Origin: DTU019 sp050949825
Lineage (GTDB): Bacteria; Bacillota; Syntrophomonadia; Syntrophomonadales; Syntrophomonadaceae
Direction of reading: 5' to 3'
DNA length: 64,000 nt
Assembly: GCA_050949825.1 (NCBI GenBank)
Contig: JBMNGL010000001.1
Location: forward strand, 401,269-465,268
Part shown: piece by piece, positions 25,205 to 34,400 of the stretch
Layout of the letters: every line of letters begins with the position of its first letter
How positions within the stretch are numbered: the first letter of the stretch is position 1
Notes under the pieces: model-generated
What the model was told of the DNA's origin: nothing
What the model saw: the letters and a program-made list of their open reading frames with translations, nothing else
Database searches by the model: none
Program-made: the position numbers and the translations under genes

Positions 25205-26491
25205 ATGAGTACAATTATTGATGTTTTTGCACGGGAAGTGCTGGATTCAAGGGGCAATCCCACTGTCGAAGTAGAAGTCATATTGGAAGATGGCACCATG
25301 GGCCGGGCAATTGTGCCTTCAGGCGCCTCTACCGGCCTGCATGAAGCGGTGGAATTGCGTGATGGAGACAAACAGCGCTACCTGGGCAAAGGGGTGCTCA
25401 AAGCGGTAGATAATGTGAATGATATCATCGCTCCCGAGATTATCGGTATGGATGCCCGCCGGCAGGTTGATATTGACACCTTGATGATCGATTTGGACGG
25501 CACCCCCAACAAGGGCAAACTGGGGGCCAATGCCATCCTGGGGGTTTCCCTGGCCGTAGCCCGGGCTGCCGCAAATCACCTCGATCTGCCCCTGTACCAG
25601 TATATCGGCGGCGTCAATGCCAGGGAATTGCCGGTGCCGATGATGAACATCCTCAATGGCGGTCAACATGCGGATAACAATGTGGATATACAGGAATTTA
25701 TGATAGTCCCTACCGGCGCTCCTTCCTATCGAGAAGGTCTGCGCATGGCGGTGGAAATCTATCACAACTTGAAAAAGGTCCTGCAATCGCGGGGATTAGC
25801 CACTTCCGTCGGCGATGAAGGCGGTTTTGCTCCCAACCTGCCTTCCAATGAGGCGGCCCTGGAAGTCATCCTGGATGCGATCAAAGCAGCCGGATATGAG
25901 GCCGGAAGGGATGTTTACCTGGCCCTGGATGTGGCTGCCAGCGAGCTGTATAGAGAGGGGCGTTATCACCTGGAGAGCAATGATTCAGTCTACAGTTCGG
26001 AAGAAATGGTGGATTACTACCTGAATCTGGTGGAGAAATACCCTATAGTATCCATTGAAGATGGCCTGGCTGAAGACGATTGGGAAGGCTGGGCCCTGCT
26101 TACCCGCCGCCTGGGGGGCAAAATTCAACTGGTTGGGGATGACATCTTTGTTACCAATACGGAACGTTTATCCATGGGCATTAAGCGCGGGGTTGCCAAC
26201 AGCGTTCTCATTAAAGTAAATCAGATCGGGACCTTGACCGAGACCCTGGAAACGGTGAAAATGGCGATGCGTTCCGGATATACCACGGTAATTTCCCATC
26301 GCTCGGGAGAAACCGAAGATTCGACCATTGCTGACATTGCGGTTGCTACCGGTTCCGGGCAGATCAAAACCGGGGCGCCGGCCCGGACCGATCGGGTCGC
26401 CAAGTACAATCAGCTGTTGAGGATTGAAGAGGAACTGGATGAGTTTGCCGATTACCGAGGTCTCAAGGTATTCGCCGCCAAGCGTGATTAA
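25205..26491 (+). CDS. eno: Enolase
   Basis: Dehydrates 2-phosphoglycerate to phosphoenolpyruvate; also a degradosome or surface moonlighting protein in some bacteria. Conserved segments are AREVLDSRGNPT at the N-terminus, GASTG, GDEGGFAPN, SIEDGLAEDDW, LVGDDIFVTN and the SHRSGETEDS loop. The length of 428 residues is normal. GGAGGGAG precedes the ATG. It is the last gene of the glycolytic operon, and a long repeat-rich gap follows. Confidence 0.98.
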   Translation: MSTIIDVFAREVLDSRGNPTVEVEVILEDGTMGRAIVPSGASTGLHEAVELRDGDKQRYLGKGVLKAVDNVNDIIAPEIIGMDARRQVDIDTLMIDLDGTPNKGKLGANAILGVSLAVARAAANHLDLPLYQYIGGVNARELPVPMMNILNGGQHADNNVDIQEFMIVPTGAPSYREGLRMAVEIYHNLKKVLQSRGLATSVGDEGGFAPNLPSNEAALEVILDAIKAAGYEAGRDVYLALDVAASELYREGRYHLESNDSVYSSEEMVDYYLNLVEKYPIVSIEDGLAEDDWEGWALLTRRLGGKIQLVGDDIFVTNTERLSMGIKRGVANSVLIKVNQIGTLTETLETVKMAMRSGYTTVISHRSGETEDSTIADIAVATGSGQIKTGAPARTDRVAKYNQLLRIEEELDEFADYRGLKVFAAKRD

Positions 26492-26550
26492 AGTAGTGAG
26501 GTGTAAGGGGTGAGGCGTGAGGGCTTTTTATAGCAATTGCAGAAGCCTAC

Positions 26551-26751
26551 TGATGTTATCCTGAGCGGAACCCTATGTCATCCTGAGCGAAGCCCCTATG
26601 TCATCCTGAGCGAAGCCCTATGTCATCCTGAGCGAAGCCCCTATGTCATCCTGAGCGAAGCCCCTATGTCATCCTGAGCGAAGCGAAGGATCTTCCCCCG
26701 GGGGTTGTTGGCTTTGCGAAAGATCCTTCGGGCGTTGCCCTTAAGGATACA
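26551..26751. repeat. Six-copy tandem array of the TGTCATCCTGAGCGAAG repeat ending in a hairpin
   Basis: Six head-to-tail units of about 22-23 bp carry the core ATCCTGAGCG(A/G); the first is degenerate, the middle ones differ only by one C, and the last runs into GAAGGATCT and forms an imperfect hairpin with the reverse complement ending near 26751. There are no spacers, so this is not a CRISPR array. A single unit with the same hairpin lies at 14025-14109. The remaining gap (26492-26550 and 26752-26888) holds nothing else that I recognise. Confidence 0.9.
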
Positions 26752-26888
26752 AAAACAAGTGACTTTCATAGCAATGACAGAAGCATGCGCTAAGCATGGC
26801 AGTAGCCTACTGTAGTCACCGGCGCCAGGCTGGGGAGTAACGGAGTAAACGGGTCAAATAGTGAAATGAGGCGGGGTTGGAGCTCTGC

Positions 26889-26918
26889 TTGTCAATCTCC
26901 GCATGCATATGTTAAAAT
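26889..26918 (+). promoter_or_regulatory. Candidate promoter of secG
   Basis: TTGTCA at 26889-26894 and TAAAAT at 26913-26918, separated by 18 bases, resemble a sigma-A promoter 42 bp before the secG start. It would separate the secG-rnr genes from the glycolytic operon. Confidence 0.6.
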
Positions 26919-26959
26919 TTAATTTGTTCTGATGCTATGATCTGAATGGAGGTGAAAAT

Positions 26960-27190
26960 TTGTTAAAAACAATCTTAATTATTTTCCAGGTGCTGATATC
27001 ACTGGGTCTCATCTCCACCATCATCTTGCAGTCGGGCAAAAGCGCGGGTTTGTCAGGAAGCATCGCCGGCGGGAGCCAGGCCATTTTTGGCGGCAAAAAG
27101 AAAGGACTGGATGACCTCTTGAGCCGAATTACCGCCTGGCTGGCCGTCTTATTCATGGTGGTGACGCTGGCCCTGGCGGTGATAAAGTAA
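26960..27190 (+). CDS. secG: Preprotein translocase subunit SecG
   Basis: Small non-essential subunit of the SecYEG channel. The 76 residues form two transmembrane helices (about 3-22 and 53-74) joined by the conserved loop GGSQAIFGGKK. The start is TTG behind GGAGGTG. The position ahead of an esterase and rnr is conserved in Firmicutes. An intrinsic terminator follows 28 bp after the stop. Confidence 0.95.
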   Translation: MLKTILIIFQVLISLGLISTIILQSGKSAGLSGSIAGGSQAIFGGKKKGLDDLLSRITAWLAVLFMVVTLALAVIK

Positions 27191-27218
27191 CTGCCGGGAT
27201 AGCTTTTTAATGATATTT

Positions 27219-27249
27219 AAGCAGGTGCATACAGGCGCCTGCTTTTATT
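27219..27249 (+). terminator. Intrinsic terminator after secG
   Basis: GCAGGTGC (27221-27228) pairs with GCGCCTGC (27235-27242) including one G-T wobble, with a six-base loop and a following TTTT. It would end or attenuate the secG transcript before the esterase gene. Confidence 0.75.
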
Positions 27250-27302
27250 ATATAATGGCATAACAAGCAACAATTCCGGGCTTTATAAGAGAAGGATTTG
27301 CC

Positions 27303-28094
27303 ATGAAAGAAAAACAGATTATAGCGCAGCCGTTTGAATTGCGGGGTGAAGGTAATGCGGCCTTGCTTTTTTTGCACGGTTTTACCGGTTCGCCCTCAGA
27401 GGTATCCCCCACCGCTGTGCTGCTCCACGAAAGGTATGGATTCACGGTTAGTGGAATCATGCTGCCCGGCCACGGCACCACTCCGGAAGATTTGGATAAT
27501 ACCTCCTGGCGCGACTGGACGGCAGCCGTAGAAAATGAATTAACACGATTAGGCTCGATGTATCAACACTTATTTGTTGGCGGCCTGTCGATGGGGGGAT
27601 TGCTCTCCTTATATATCCCGACACAGCAGGAACAGATTAGTGGGGTCATCAGTATCAATGCCCCTATTTTCGTCAAGAATCCTTGTACAACCTCCTGGTT
27701 CGTTTCCGCTTTAACCCCCCTATTAGGCCTCATAAAACCTTATTACCCCAAGGCTGGTATTGAAAACGGATTAGAACTGGAAAAACTGGGCCGGCAGGCT
27801 TATCACTGCTATCCGCTTAAAGCCTTTGGCAATATGCTCAAGCTGCGCCGGCTGGTCTTGGGCGGATTGAATTTTATCCGCTGTCCGGTGCTGCTAATGC
27901 AGAGCATGCAGGATGAGGTCGTCAATGAAGGCAGTGGACGATATTTGGCCAACAGATTAAAAAATGCTCAGGTTAATTATGTGGAGTTGGAGCACTCCGA
28001 ACACGTAGCCACCATGGGTGCTGAAAAGGCCTTGATTGCCGAAACCATAGGCCAATTTATGGCCCGTACTATTGAGACAAAAGGAGACAGCTAA
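27303..28094 (+). CDS. Carboxylesterase / monoacylglycerol-lipase-like hydrolase (YvaK/Est30 family)
   Basis: Cytosolic alpha/beta hydrolase of 263 residues. The oxyanion region is LFLHGFTGSPSE (about residues 22-33), the nucleophile Ser lies in GGLSMGG (about 93-99), and the acid and His are likely in QSMQDEVV and HSEHVATMG. It matches the esterase found between secG and rnr in Bacillus (yvaK). The natural substrate is unknown in the family. Its stop is immediately followed by the next ATG. Confidence 0.88.
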   Translation: MKEKQIIAQPFELRGEGNAALLFLHGFTGSPSEVSPTAVLLHERYGFTVSGIMLPGHGTTPEDLDNTSWRDWTAAVENELTRLGSMYQHLFVGGLSMGGLLSLYIPTQQEQISGVISINAPIFVKNPCTTSWFVSALTPLLGLIKPYYPKAGIENGLELEKLGRQAYHCYPLKAFGNMLKLRRLVLGGLNFIRCPVLLMQSMQDEVVNEGSGRYLANRLKNAQVNYVELEHSEHVATMGAEKALIAETIGQFMARTIETKGDS

Positions 28095-28646
28095 ATGCAA
28101 AGAACACAAGCCCTGGCACTGCTTGGCCAGCATTTGAAAACGGAAAACCTTATCAACCATTCCCTGGCAGTAGAGGCCATTATGTCCGGCCTGGCCCGGC
28201 ATCTGGGTGAGGATGTCGAATCCTTTGGCCTGGCCGGGCTATTGCATGATATTGATTATGACCAGACCATGGACGATCCCCAGCGGCATTCCCTGATAGG
28301 GGCTGCCATCCTCGAGGATAACGGTCTTTCCGCCGAGATCTGCTATGCGGTCAAGGTGCATAATGAAGCCCATGGCCTGCCCCGGCTCACGGTCATGGAC
28401 CATGCCCTGTATGCGGCGGATCCGGCCAGCGGTTTTATTACCGCCGCCGCCTTGATACGCCCTGATAAACAACTGGCGGCAGTGGAACTGAAATCACTGC
28501 GCAAACGCTTTAAAGAGAAATCCTTTGCCCGCGGTGCCAGCCGGGAGCAGATGGCTTCCTGTTCAGCCCTGGGCATGGAACTGGATGCCTTCCTGGAGGT
28601 AGCTCTGCAGAGCATGAAAAAGATTGCCGGCGAAATCGGTCTGTAG
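28095..28646 (+). CDS. HDIG-domain protein
   Basis: A 183-residue HD-superfamily protein, a metal-dependent phosphohydrolase fold. The metal ligands appear as HSLAVEAIM (about residue 19), LLHDIDYDQ (about 51-59), HSLIGAAIL and HNEAHG. The start directly follows the esterase stop with no spacing. The gene is not part of the Bacillus secG-rnr order and its substrate is unknown; the basic C-terminal half may bind nucleic acid or nucleotide. Confidence 0.85.
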   Translation: MQRTQALALLGQHLKTENLINHSLAVEAIMSGLARHLGEDVESFGLAGLLHDIDYDQTMDDPQRHSLIGAAILEDNGLSAEICYAVKVHNEAHGLPRLTVMDHALYAADPASGFITAAALIRPDKQLAAVELKSLRKRFKEKSFARGASREQMASCSALGMELDAFLEVALQSMKKIAGEIGL

Positions 28647-28708
28647 GTAAAAAACAGCAGCCAAACGGAAATACTATATTAATCAAGACCAGCCCTAAGG
28701 AGGTTGTT

Positions 28709-30919
28709 ATGGTCAATAAAGAAACCCTGTTGGAATACATGCGCCAGGATAGCTATCGTCCCATGAGCTACCGCGACTTGCTGGCGGTGTTTGAAATTGA
28801 TAATGAAGAAGAAGTAAAATTTAGCAAGCTGCTGGGCCGCCTGGAAAAGGACGGCGACATATTGAAAACCCGTAAAAACAAATATGGGGTGCCGGAAATG
28901 ATGAAGCTGATCAAGGGCGTTATCCGCCTCAGCGAAAGGGGTTATGGTATTCTGGTCCCCGATGAACCGGGACGGCCCGAGGTATTTGTGTATGGGAGAA
29001 ACCTTAATGGCGCCATGCACAATGATCGGGTGATGGTGCGCATCTGTCAGAGCGGCAACGCTGAGCAGCGCCCCGAAGGCGAGGTGGTGCGGGCCATAGA
29101 ACGGGTCAATAAAGAACTGGTCGGCACCTATGAAAAGGGCAAGCATGCTATTCAGGTCATACCGGACGATCCCCGGCAGATTTATCCCATTTATGTAAGC
29201 CGCCCCCGTAAGCTGGCAGTAAAAAACGGCGACCGGGTGGTGGTGGCGATTACCGCCTGGCCTGATAAGAATAAATCCCCGGAAGGCAGGATTGTTGAGG
29301 TTCTGGGCAACCCTGGCGAGCCGGGCCTGGATGTAGAGGTGGTTATTCGCAAGCATAATCTCAAGGTTGAATTTGCCCCCGGGGTTGTCAAAGAAGCCCG
29401 GATGGTAGCTCAACCGGTCAGTGCAGCGGAAATCAGTCAACGGCGGGATTTACGTGCTGTCAAGATGGTTACCATTGACGGGGAAGACGCCAAGGATTTG
29501 GATGATGCGGTGTCAATTGACCGCATCCTCAACGGTTATCGCCTGGGGGTGCACATCGCTGATGTCTCCCATTATGTCAGGGAAGATAGCAAACTGGATA
29601 AGGAGGCTTGCACGCGGGGCACCAGTGTCTATCTGGTGGATAAGGTCCTGCCCATGCTGCCCCGGGAGCTTTCCAACGATATTTGCAGCCTTAATGAAGG
29701 GCAGGATCGCCTGGCCATAAGCTGCATCATGGACATCAACTTCAACGGCGAAGTGATGCGTCATGAACTGTGCAAATCGGTCATCCGGGTTAATAAACGC
29801 ATGACTTATACTGTGGTAAACCGCATCCTCAAGGATAATGATGCTGAACTGAAGGCCCGCTACCGGGATTTAGTGGAGGACTTTCAATTAATGAAAGAAC
29901 TCTCCGATGTTATCAGAGCGGCCCGCATAAAGCGTGGGGTATTGGATTTTGATTTTCCCGAAGCTAAAATCATCACCGCTGAGAACGGGGTTCCCATTGA
30001 TGTTAAAATCCGTGAACAGGGGCCTGGGGAGATGCTCATCGAGGACTTCATGATTATGGCCAACGAGACCGTGGCCGAGCATCTCTATCATTTAAAGATG
30101 CCGCTTTTGTACCGGGTGCACGAGAAGCCCGATGAGGATGGGCTGTTTAAACTCAACCGCATATTGGGCGTATTTGGGCATAAGGTTGAGGGAGACAAGC
30201 TGGAACCGATGACCTTCCAGCGCATTCTGCAGGACATCAAAGGCCGTCCCGAGGAACAAATGGTTTCCCTGATGGTATTGCGTTCCATGAAGCATGCCCG
30301 TTACCTGCCGCAGCCCCTGGGGCATTTCGGTCTGGCATCCCGGTTTTACTGCCATTTCACCAGCCCCATTCGCCGCTATCCCGATCTGATTGTGCACCGG
30401 GTGTTGAGCCTGGTGCTGGAGGGCGGCATGAATGAACGCCGCCGGGCGGCCCTGGAGGGCAAAATGTCTTATTGGGGAGAACATGCCACCTTCCAGGAAA
30501 TTAAAGCCGAAGAAGCGGAACGCGACCTGCTTGATATTAAAAAAGCGCAGTATATGCAGCAATTCCTGGGTGAAGAATTCGCCGCCCGGGTCTCTTCGGT
30601 CAACCCTTTTGGAATCTTTGTTGCGCTTGATAATACTATTGAAGGTTTGGTGCATATCTCCAGCATCTCTGACGACTATTATGAGTTTAACGACCGCAGC
30701 TACACCTTGCGTGGCATTCATAGCGGGAGGAAATTCGCCATTGGCGATCAGGTGCAGGTGAAGCTGGTGCGCGTTGATGTCAATGAAGCCAAGATCGATT
30801 TTGAGCTGGCAGTAGAAGATGTCAAACCGGATCCGGAGAGCTTCCGGTCGTATAAAAAGCCCCGCCCGGGCTCCAAGGGCCGCCGCAGAAGAAGCGCCAA
30901 AAGCAAAGCGGGGGTTTAG
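28709..30919 (+). CDS. rnr: Ribonuclease R
   Basis: 3'-5' exoribonuclease that digests structured RNA and works with SmpB-tmRNA in quality control. Order of domains: N-terminal HTH (about 1-65), two cold-shock domains, RNB catalytic core from about residue 250 with DGEDAKDLDDAVS carrying the metal-binding aspartates, and a C-terminal S1 domain (about 630-710, VSSVNPFGIFVALD) with a basic tail. The length of 736 residues is typical. AAGGAGG precedes the ATG. In Bacillus smpB follows directly; here 18.6 kb of other genes intervene. Confidence 0.97.
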   Translation: MVNKETLLEYMRQDSYRPMSYRDLLAVFEIDNEEEVKFSKLLGRLEKDGDILKTRKNKYGVPEMMKLIKGVIRLSERGYGILVPDEPGRPEVFVYGRNLNGAMHNDRVMVRICQSGNAEQRPEGEVVRAIERVNKELVGTYEKGKHAIQVIPDDPRQIYPIYVSRPRKLAVKNGDRVVVAITAWPDKNKSPEGRIVEVLGNPGEPGLDVEVVIRKHNLKVEFAPGVVKEARMVAQPVSAAEISQRRDLRAVKMVTIDGEDAKDLDDAVSIDRILNGYRLGVHIADVSHYVREDSKLDKEACTRGTSVYLVDKVLPMLPRELSNDICSLNEGQDRLAISCIMDINFNGEVMRHELCKSVIRVNKRMTYTVVNRILKDNDAELKARYRDLVEDFQLMKELSDVIRAARIKRGVLDFDFPEAKIITAENGVPIDVKIREQGPGEMLIEDFMIMANETVAEHLYHLKMPLLYRVHEKPDEDGLFKLNRILGVFGHKVEGDKLEPMTFQRILQDIKGRPEEQMVSLMVLRSMKHARYLPQPLGHFGLASRFYCHFTSPIRRYPDLIVHRVLSLVLEGGMNERRRAALEGKMSYWGEHATFQEIKAEEAERDLLDIKKAQYMQQFLGEEFAARVSSVNPFGIFVALDNTIEGLVHISSISDDYYEFNDRSYTLRGIHSGRKFAIGDQVQVKLVRVDVNEAKIDFELAVEDVKPDPESFRSYKKPRPGSKGRRRRSAKSKAGV

Positions 30920-31032
30920 CAGGCCAAATAGCGCCAACAAAGAGGCGGGTACTGTTATTTGACTAAGGAAACGATGCCCTCTTTATCTGCATTACTCTGC
31001 TTCCCAATATTTATCGTTATTGGGAAATAAGA

Positions 31033-31263
31033 CGTAATTATAAAGGAGTTTCTGATACTATGTCGAAGTAGAGCAATATAAAAAATAAATCTACTGTTCA
31101 GGTTTTCGAGTTGTTGTTTCCTAATGCATTTGCGATGGGCAGCAACCGATAGGGTACAGTGGGAAACGGCTGTGCCTCCCAATGTGGAAAGAAAACTAGG
31201 TCAGTACCTTTTGTATTGGCAAAATCGAGGTATAGCCAGTTGCTTTCTGCAACTGGCTTTTTT
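31033..31263 (+). ncRNA. Structured leader A with intrinsic terminator (candidate riboswitch or attenuator)
   Basis: A segment almost identical to 42748-42973. The most conserved 85 bases (31107-31194) differ there at only four positions. It can form an outer helix GTTTTC/GAAAAC, a GTTTCC/GGAAAG helix, and an inner helix GGCAGCAACCG with CGG(C/T)TGTGCC (one bulge). A perfect terminator follows: AGCCAGTTGC (31234-31243) pairs with GCAACTGGCT (31249-31258) before a T-run. It lies 190 bp before the giant surface-protein gene on the same strand. A tiny ORF (ATGTCGAAGTAG) with AAAGGAG upstream is also kept in both copies. I could not match it to c-di-GMP, SAM, cobalamin, T-box or other classes I know. 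Confidence 0.65.
31234..31263 (+). terminator. Terminator of leader A
   Basis: Ten-base perfect stem, five-base loop and five Ts, about 190 bp before the start of the giant gene. A strong terminator inside a 5' leader implies conditional read-through. Confidence 0.85.
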
Positions 31264-31451
31264 GTTGAATAAATAGGACTGCAGATGTATGGCATTAGGT
31301 TTTGAGGAGGTCGATAAGACTAATGAAGTTGTGGAAGTTTATAAAATTGGGAGGGGATATTCAGCCAATTGAAACCTGGGCAAATTAACCGCAGTATTGG
31401 TGCCCAAAAAGATTATCTATATAACAATTGGTGGAAAGGAGAGTATTATTT

Positions 31452-34400
31452 TTGCTAAGGACTAGTATTAAAAAGTATTGGGGAAAGTATATCTCGATAG
31501 TATTGATGTTGGCATTATTGTTGGGCTCCGGCGGTATGTTAATGTCCGCAACAGCCTATGCCGCAGATGCTCCAGTAGTGGCAAACCCCTTCGTAAACAA
31601 CGGGGGGGACGTCAGTATTGATTTTAATGTGGATATGGCCAAACAGATCAAATCATCAGCGGGTGGAATCCTGGAGAGCTTCGGCGCTGTGGAAGTCACC
31701 AATGGTTTAGCATTGGGGGCACCACCTATTTTGACTGCGGATGAAACGGACAATCATGTCGGCCAAGCAGTGGATCTTACTTTTATCGACAATTCGGCCT
31801 GGCGGAGTGCCATCCCTGCGGACGGCATCACAGTCAATGGCGATGCTATTGGCGATGGGCAGTATACCATTACGGCAGGCAACATAAATATTGTTGCCGG
31901 CGTATTTGACACGGCTGGTGAATATACGATCGCGGTTAAAGCGGTTGGATACAGCGTGGCAACTGTGAACCAAACCATAATAAACGTAAGCGGGGACACC
32001 ACCCTGCCGGTCATTACCCTATTGGGTGAAGCTATCATGAACCTGACTGTAGGAGATACCTTTACCGAGCCTGGATATACCGCCACTGATGATGTAGATG
32101 GCGATATTACAGATAATGTAGCTGTTGGCGGAGATAGAGTAGACACAAATATAGTTGGAACTTATACGATTACATACAATGTAATTGATGCTGCAGGAAA
32201 CGCGGCGCCAGAAGTCAGCAGAATGGTTAATGTCACAGCAGGAGAGCTGGACACGACTGCCCCGGTTATCACACTGTTAGGTGATACAGTCATTGACCTG
32301 ACCGTAGGTGATACATTCATCGAGCCTGGATATACCGCCACTGATGATGTAGATGGCGATATTACAGATAATGTAGCTGTTGGCGGGGATACAGTTGACA
32401 CAAGCAGAACAGGGACCTATACGATTACCTACAATGTAAGCGATGCCGCCGAAAACGCAGCTGCAGAAGTCAGCAGAACAGTCAATGTAGCAGCCCTGGC
32501 TCCACCGACGTCAATCGGAAGCCCGGCAGATCTTATAGCCTTCGCGGCAGTAGTCAATGGTGGTTACACCTACGAGGGCGAGACTGTGGCGTTGACCGCG
32601 GATATTGATTTGACCTCTGATGTCTGGGCGACTATCACGGGTAGCTTTAACGGCATCTTCGATGGGGATGGACATACTATTAGCAATCCTGATGCTACTT
32701 TGTTTGCAACCATCGGAGCTACAGGTGTTGTGCGCAATCTTGGCATTACAGGTACCGCCAGCGTCGCCGGGGCACCCATTGCACTGACCAATAATGGTAT
32801 GATTGAAAACTGCTATAACGAGATGAATGTTACGAATGGTTCTACAGGCAATACTGGTGGTATCGTAACTGGCAACGCAACCACAGGCACAATACAGTAT
32901 TGCTTCAATAGCGGCGTCATTAGTGGGACATGGGTAGGCGGCATTACGGGAAGAAACTACGGTAAAGTCCTGAACTGCTATAACGCAGGGCCGATTACCG
33001 GAACCAACTGGTCGGGCGGTATTGCCGGGTGGAGTGAAAACGTAGCGGCAGTCGTGCAATATTGCTACAATGTCGGAGATTTATCCGCAAGCAGGGCAGA
33101 TCGTACAGGTAGCATTATCGGCAGGATCAATGCCGGCACTGCACTTGACTGCTATTACAATAGCTCGAACGATGCAAGCAAGCAAGGTGCTGTGGGAGCA
33201 AACGTCAGTCTGAAAACCGACTCGGAAATGCAGGATGCCTCCTTCCTTAACCTGCTCAACGGAGAACAGGAAACGGCACCCTGGGTTATGGATACCACCA
33301 CTATCAACGGACGTTATCCCATTTTAACCTGGCAGGCGCCGGAAGGCTCCGAAGACCCGGGTGGAGATCCCACTGATACAGAGGCTCCTACCTGGCCAGG
33401 CGAAGCCGTTATAACACCGAGCGATATTACAATTGATGGCTTTACCGTAACTTATACTGCGGCAGACGATAATGTGGGTATAAGCAGATATAAGATTGAG
33501 GTAAGCTTAGGCGACAATATACTAAAATCCGGATATGCCCTGGGTTTGACGAAAGCATTTACAGGTCTTGCTGACAACACCACCTACACTTGTACAGTAG
33601 TTGCAGAGGATGCCGCGGGAAATAAATCTCCGGCTCTGAGTGCCGAAATTACTACTCTTTTCAAAGATGTGGATGCACCAACCTGGGCTGTGGGAGCGAA
33701 AATTCTGGTAAGTGATGTTACCACAAGCGGATTCACAGTCAATTATCCGTCAGCATCCGATAATGTTGGGGGTGTCTTAAAATATAATGTAGCGCTGAAG
33801 GCGGACGGTATCGTCGTCTCCAGTCAGTCAATAAGCGATTTAAGCATAGTATTTACAGACCTTGACGAAGCTACCGAATACAATATTACGGTTGAAGCGG
33901 AAGATGCGGCCGGCAATAAATCAGCCGCGTTGACTAAAAATGCCAGCACCCTTCAGGGCATTCCCACCTGGGGATCGGACGCCAAGCTAGTAATCAGCAA
34001 CGTTATGGCAACGGATGTTACCATTAACTGGCCCTATAGCAATACGCCTGAAAACGTGGCTGGTTATGCTCTATTTGTAAACGGCAAAGAAACAGAGCGT
34101 TTCCTCCCCTCAGATTACTATTGCGATTTAGGTGGTTTGCTCAGCAGTACCAAGTATGTATTTGAATTAAAACCGTTTAATAAGCAGGGTGAATTCGGGG
34201 AGGCCCTTTCGGCAATGGTTGTTACCGACGGCGCAGCCTTATTGACTTTCACCACCACCTTTGCCGTGGAAGAAATTGCCGGAGGAGAGTATTACAAGAA
34301 CTATATTGTAAAATACCCCATAGATTTAGCAAACTTCCGTATGGGATGGAATTTCTCCAACGGCCTTGATACCTCCCTGGAAAAAAATCTGGCCGGAATC

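Noticed and set aside
26551..26693. Possible CRISPR array
   Set aside because: The units are directly adjacent with no unique spacers and no cas genes are nearby.
30955..31182. Minus-strand reading frame over leader A, similar to one over leader B (42770-42979)
   Set aside because: The few differences between the copies mostly change amino acids, no start signal is present, and the terminators and genes are on the plus strand, so RNA function is more likely.
31033..31263. Known riboswitch class (c-di-GMP-I/II, SAM, cobalamin, T-box)
   Set aside because: Short segments such as GCAACCGA look familiar, but the conserved cores of these classes are absent.
31323..31388. Small ORF of 21 codons between leader A and the giant gene
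   Set aside because: It starts well after a GGAGG site (13 bases) and is not repeated behind leader B, so it is probably chance.
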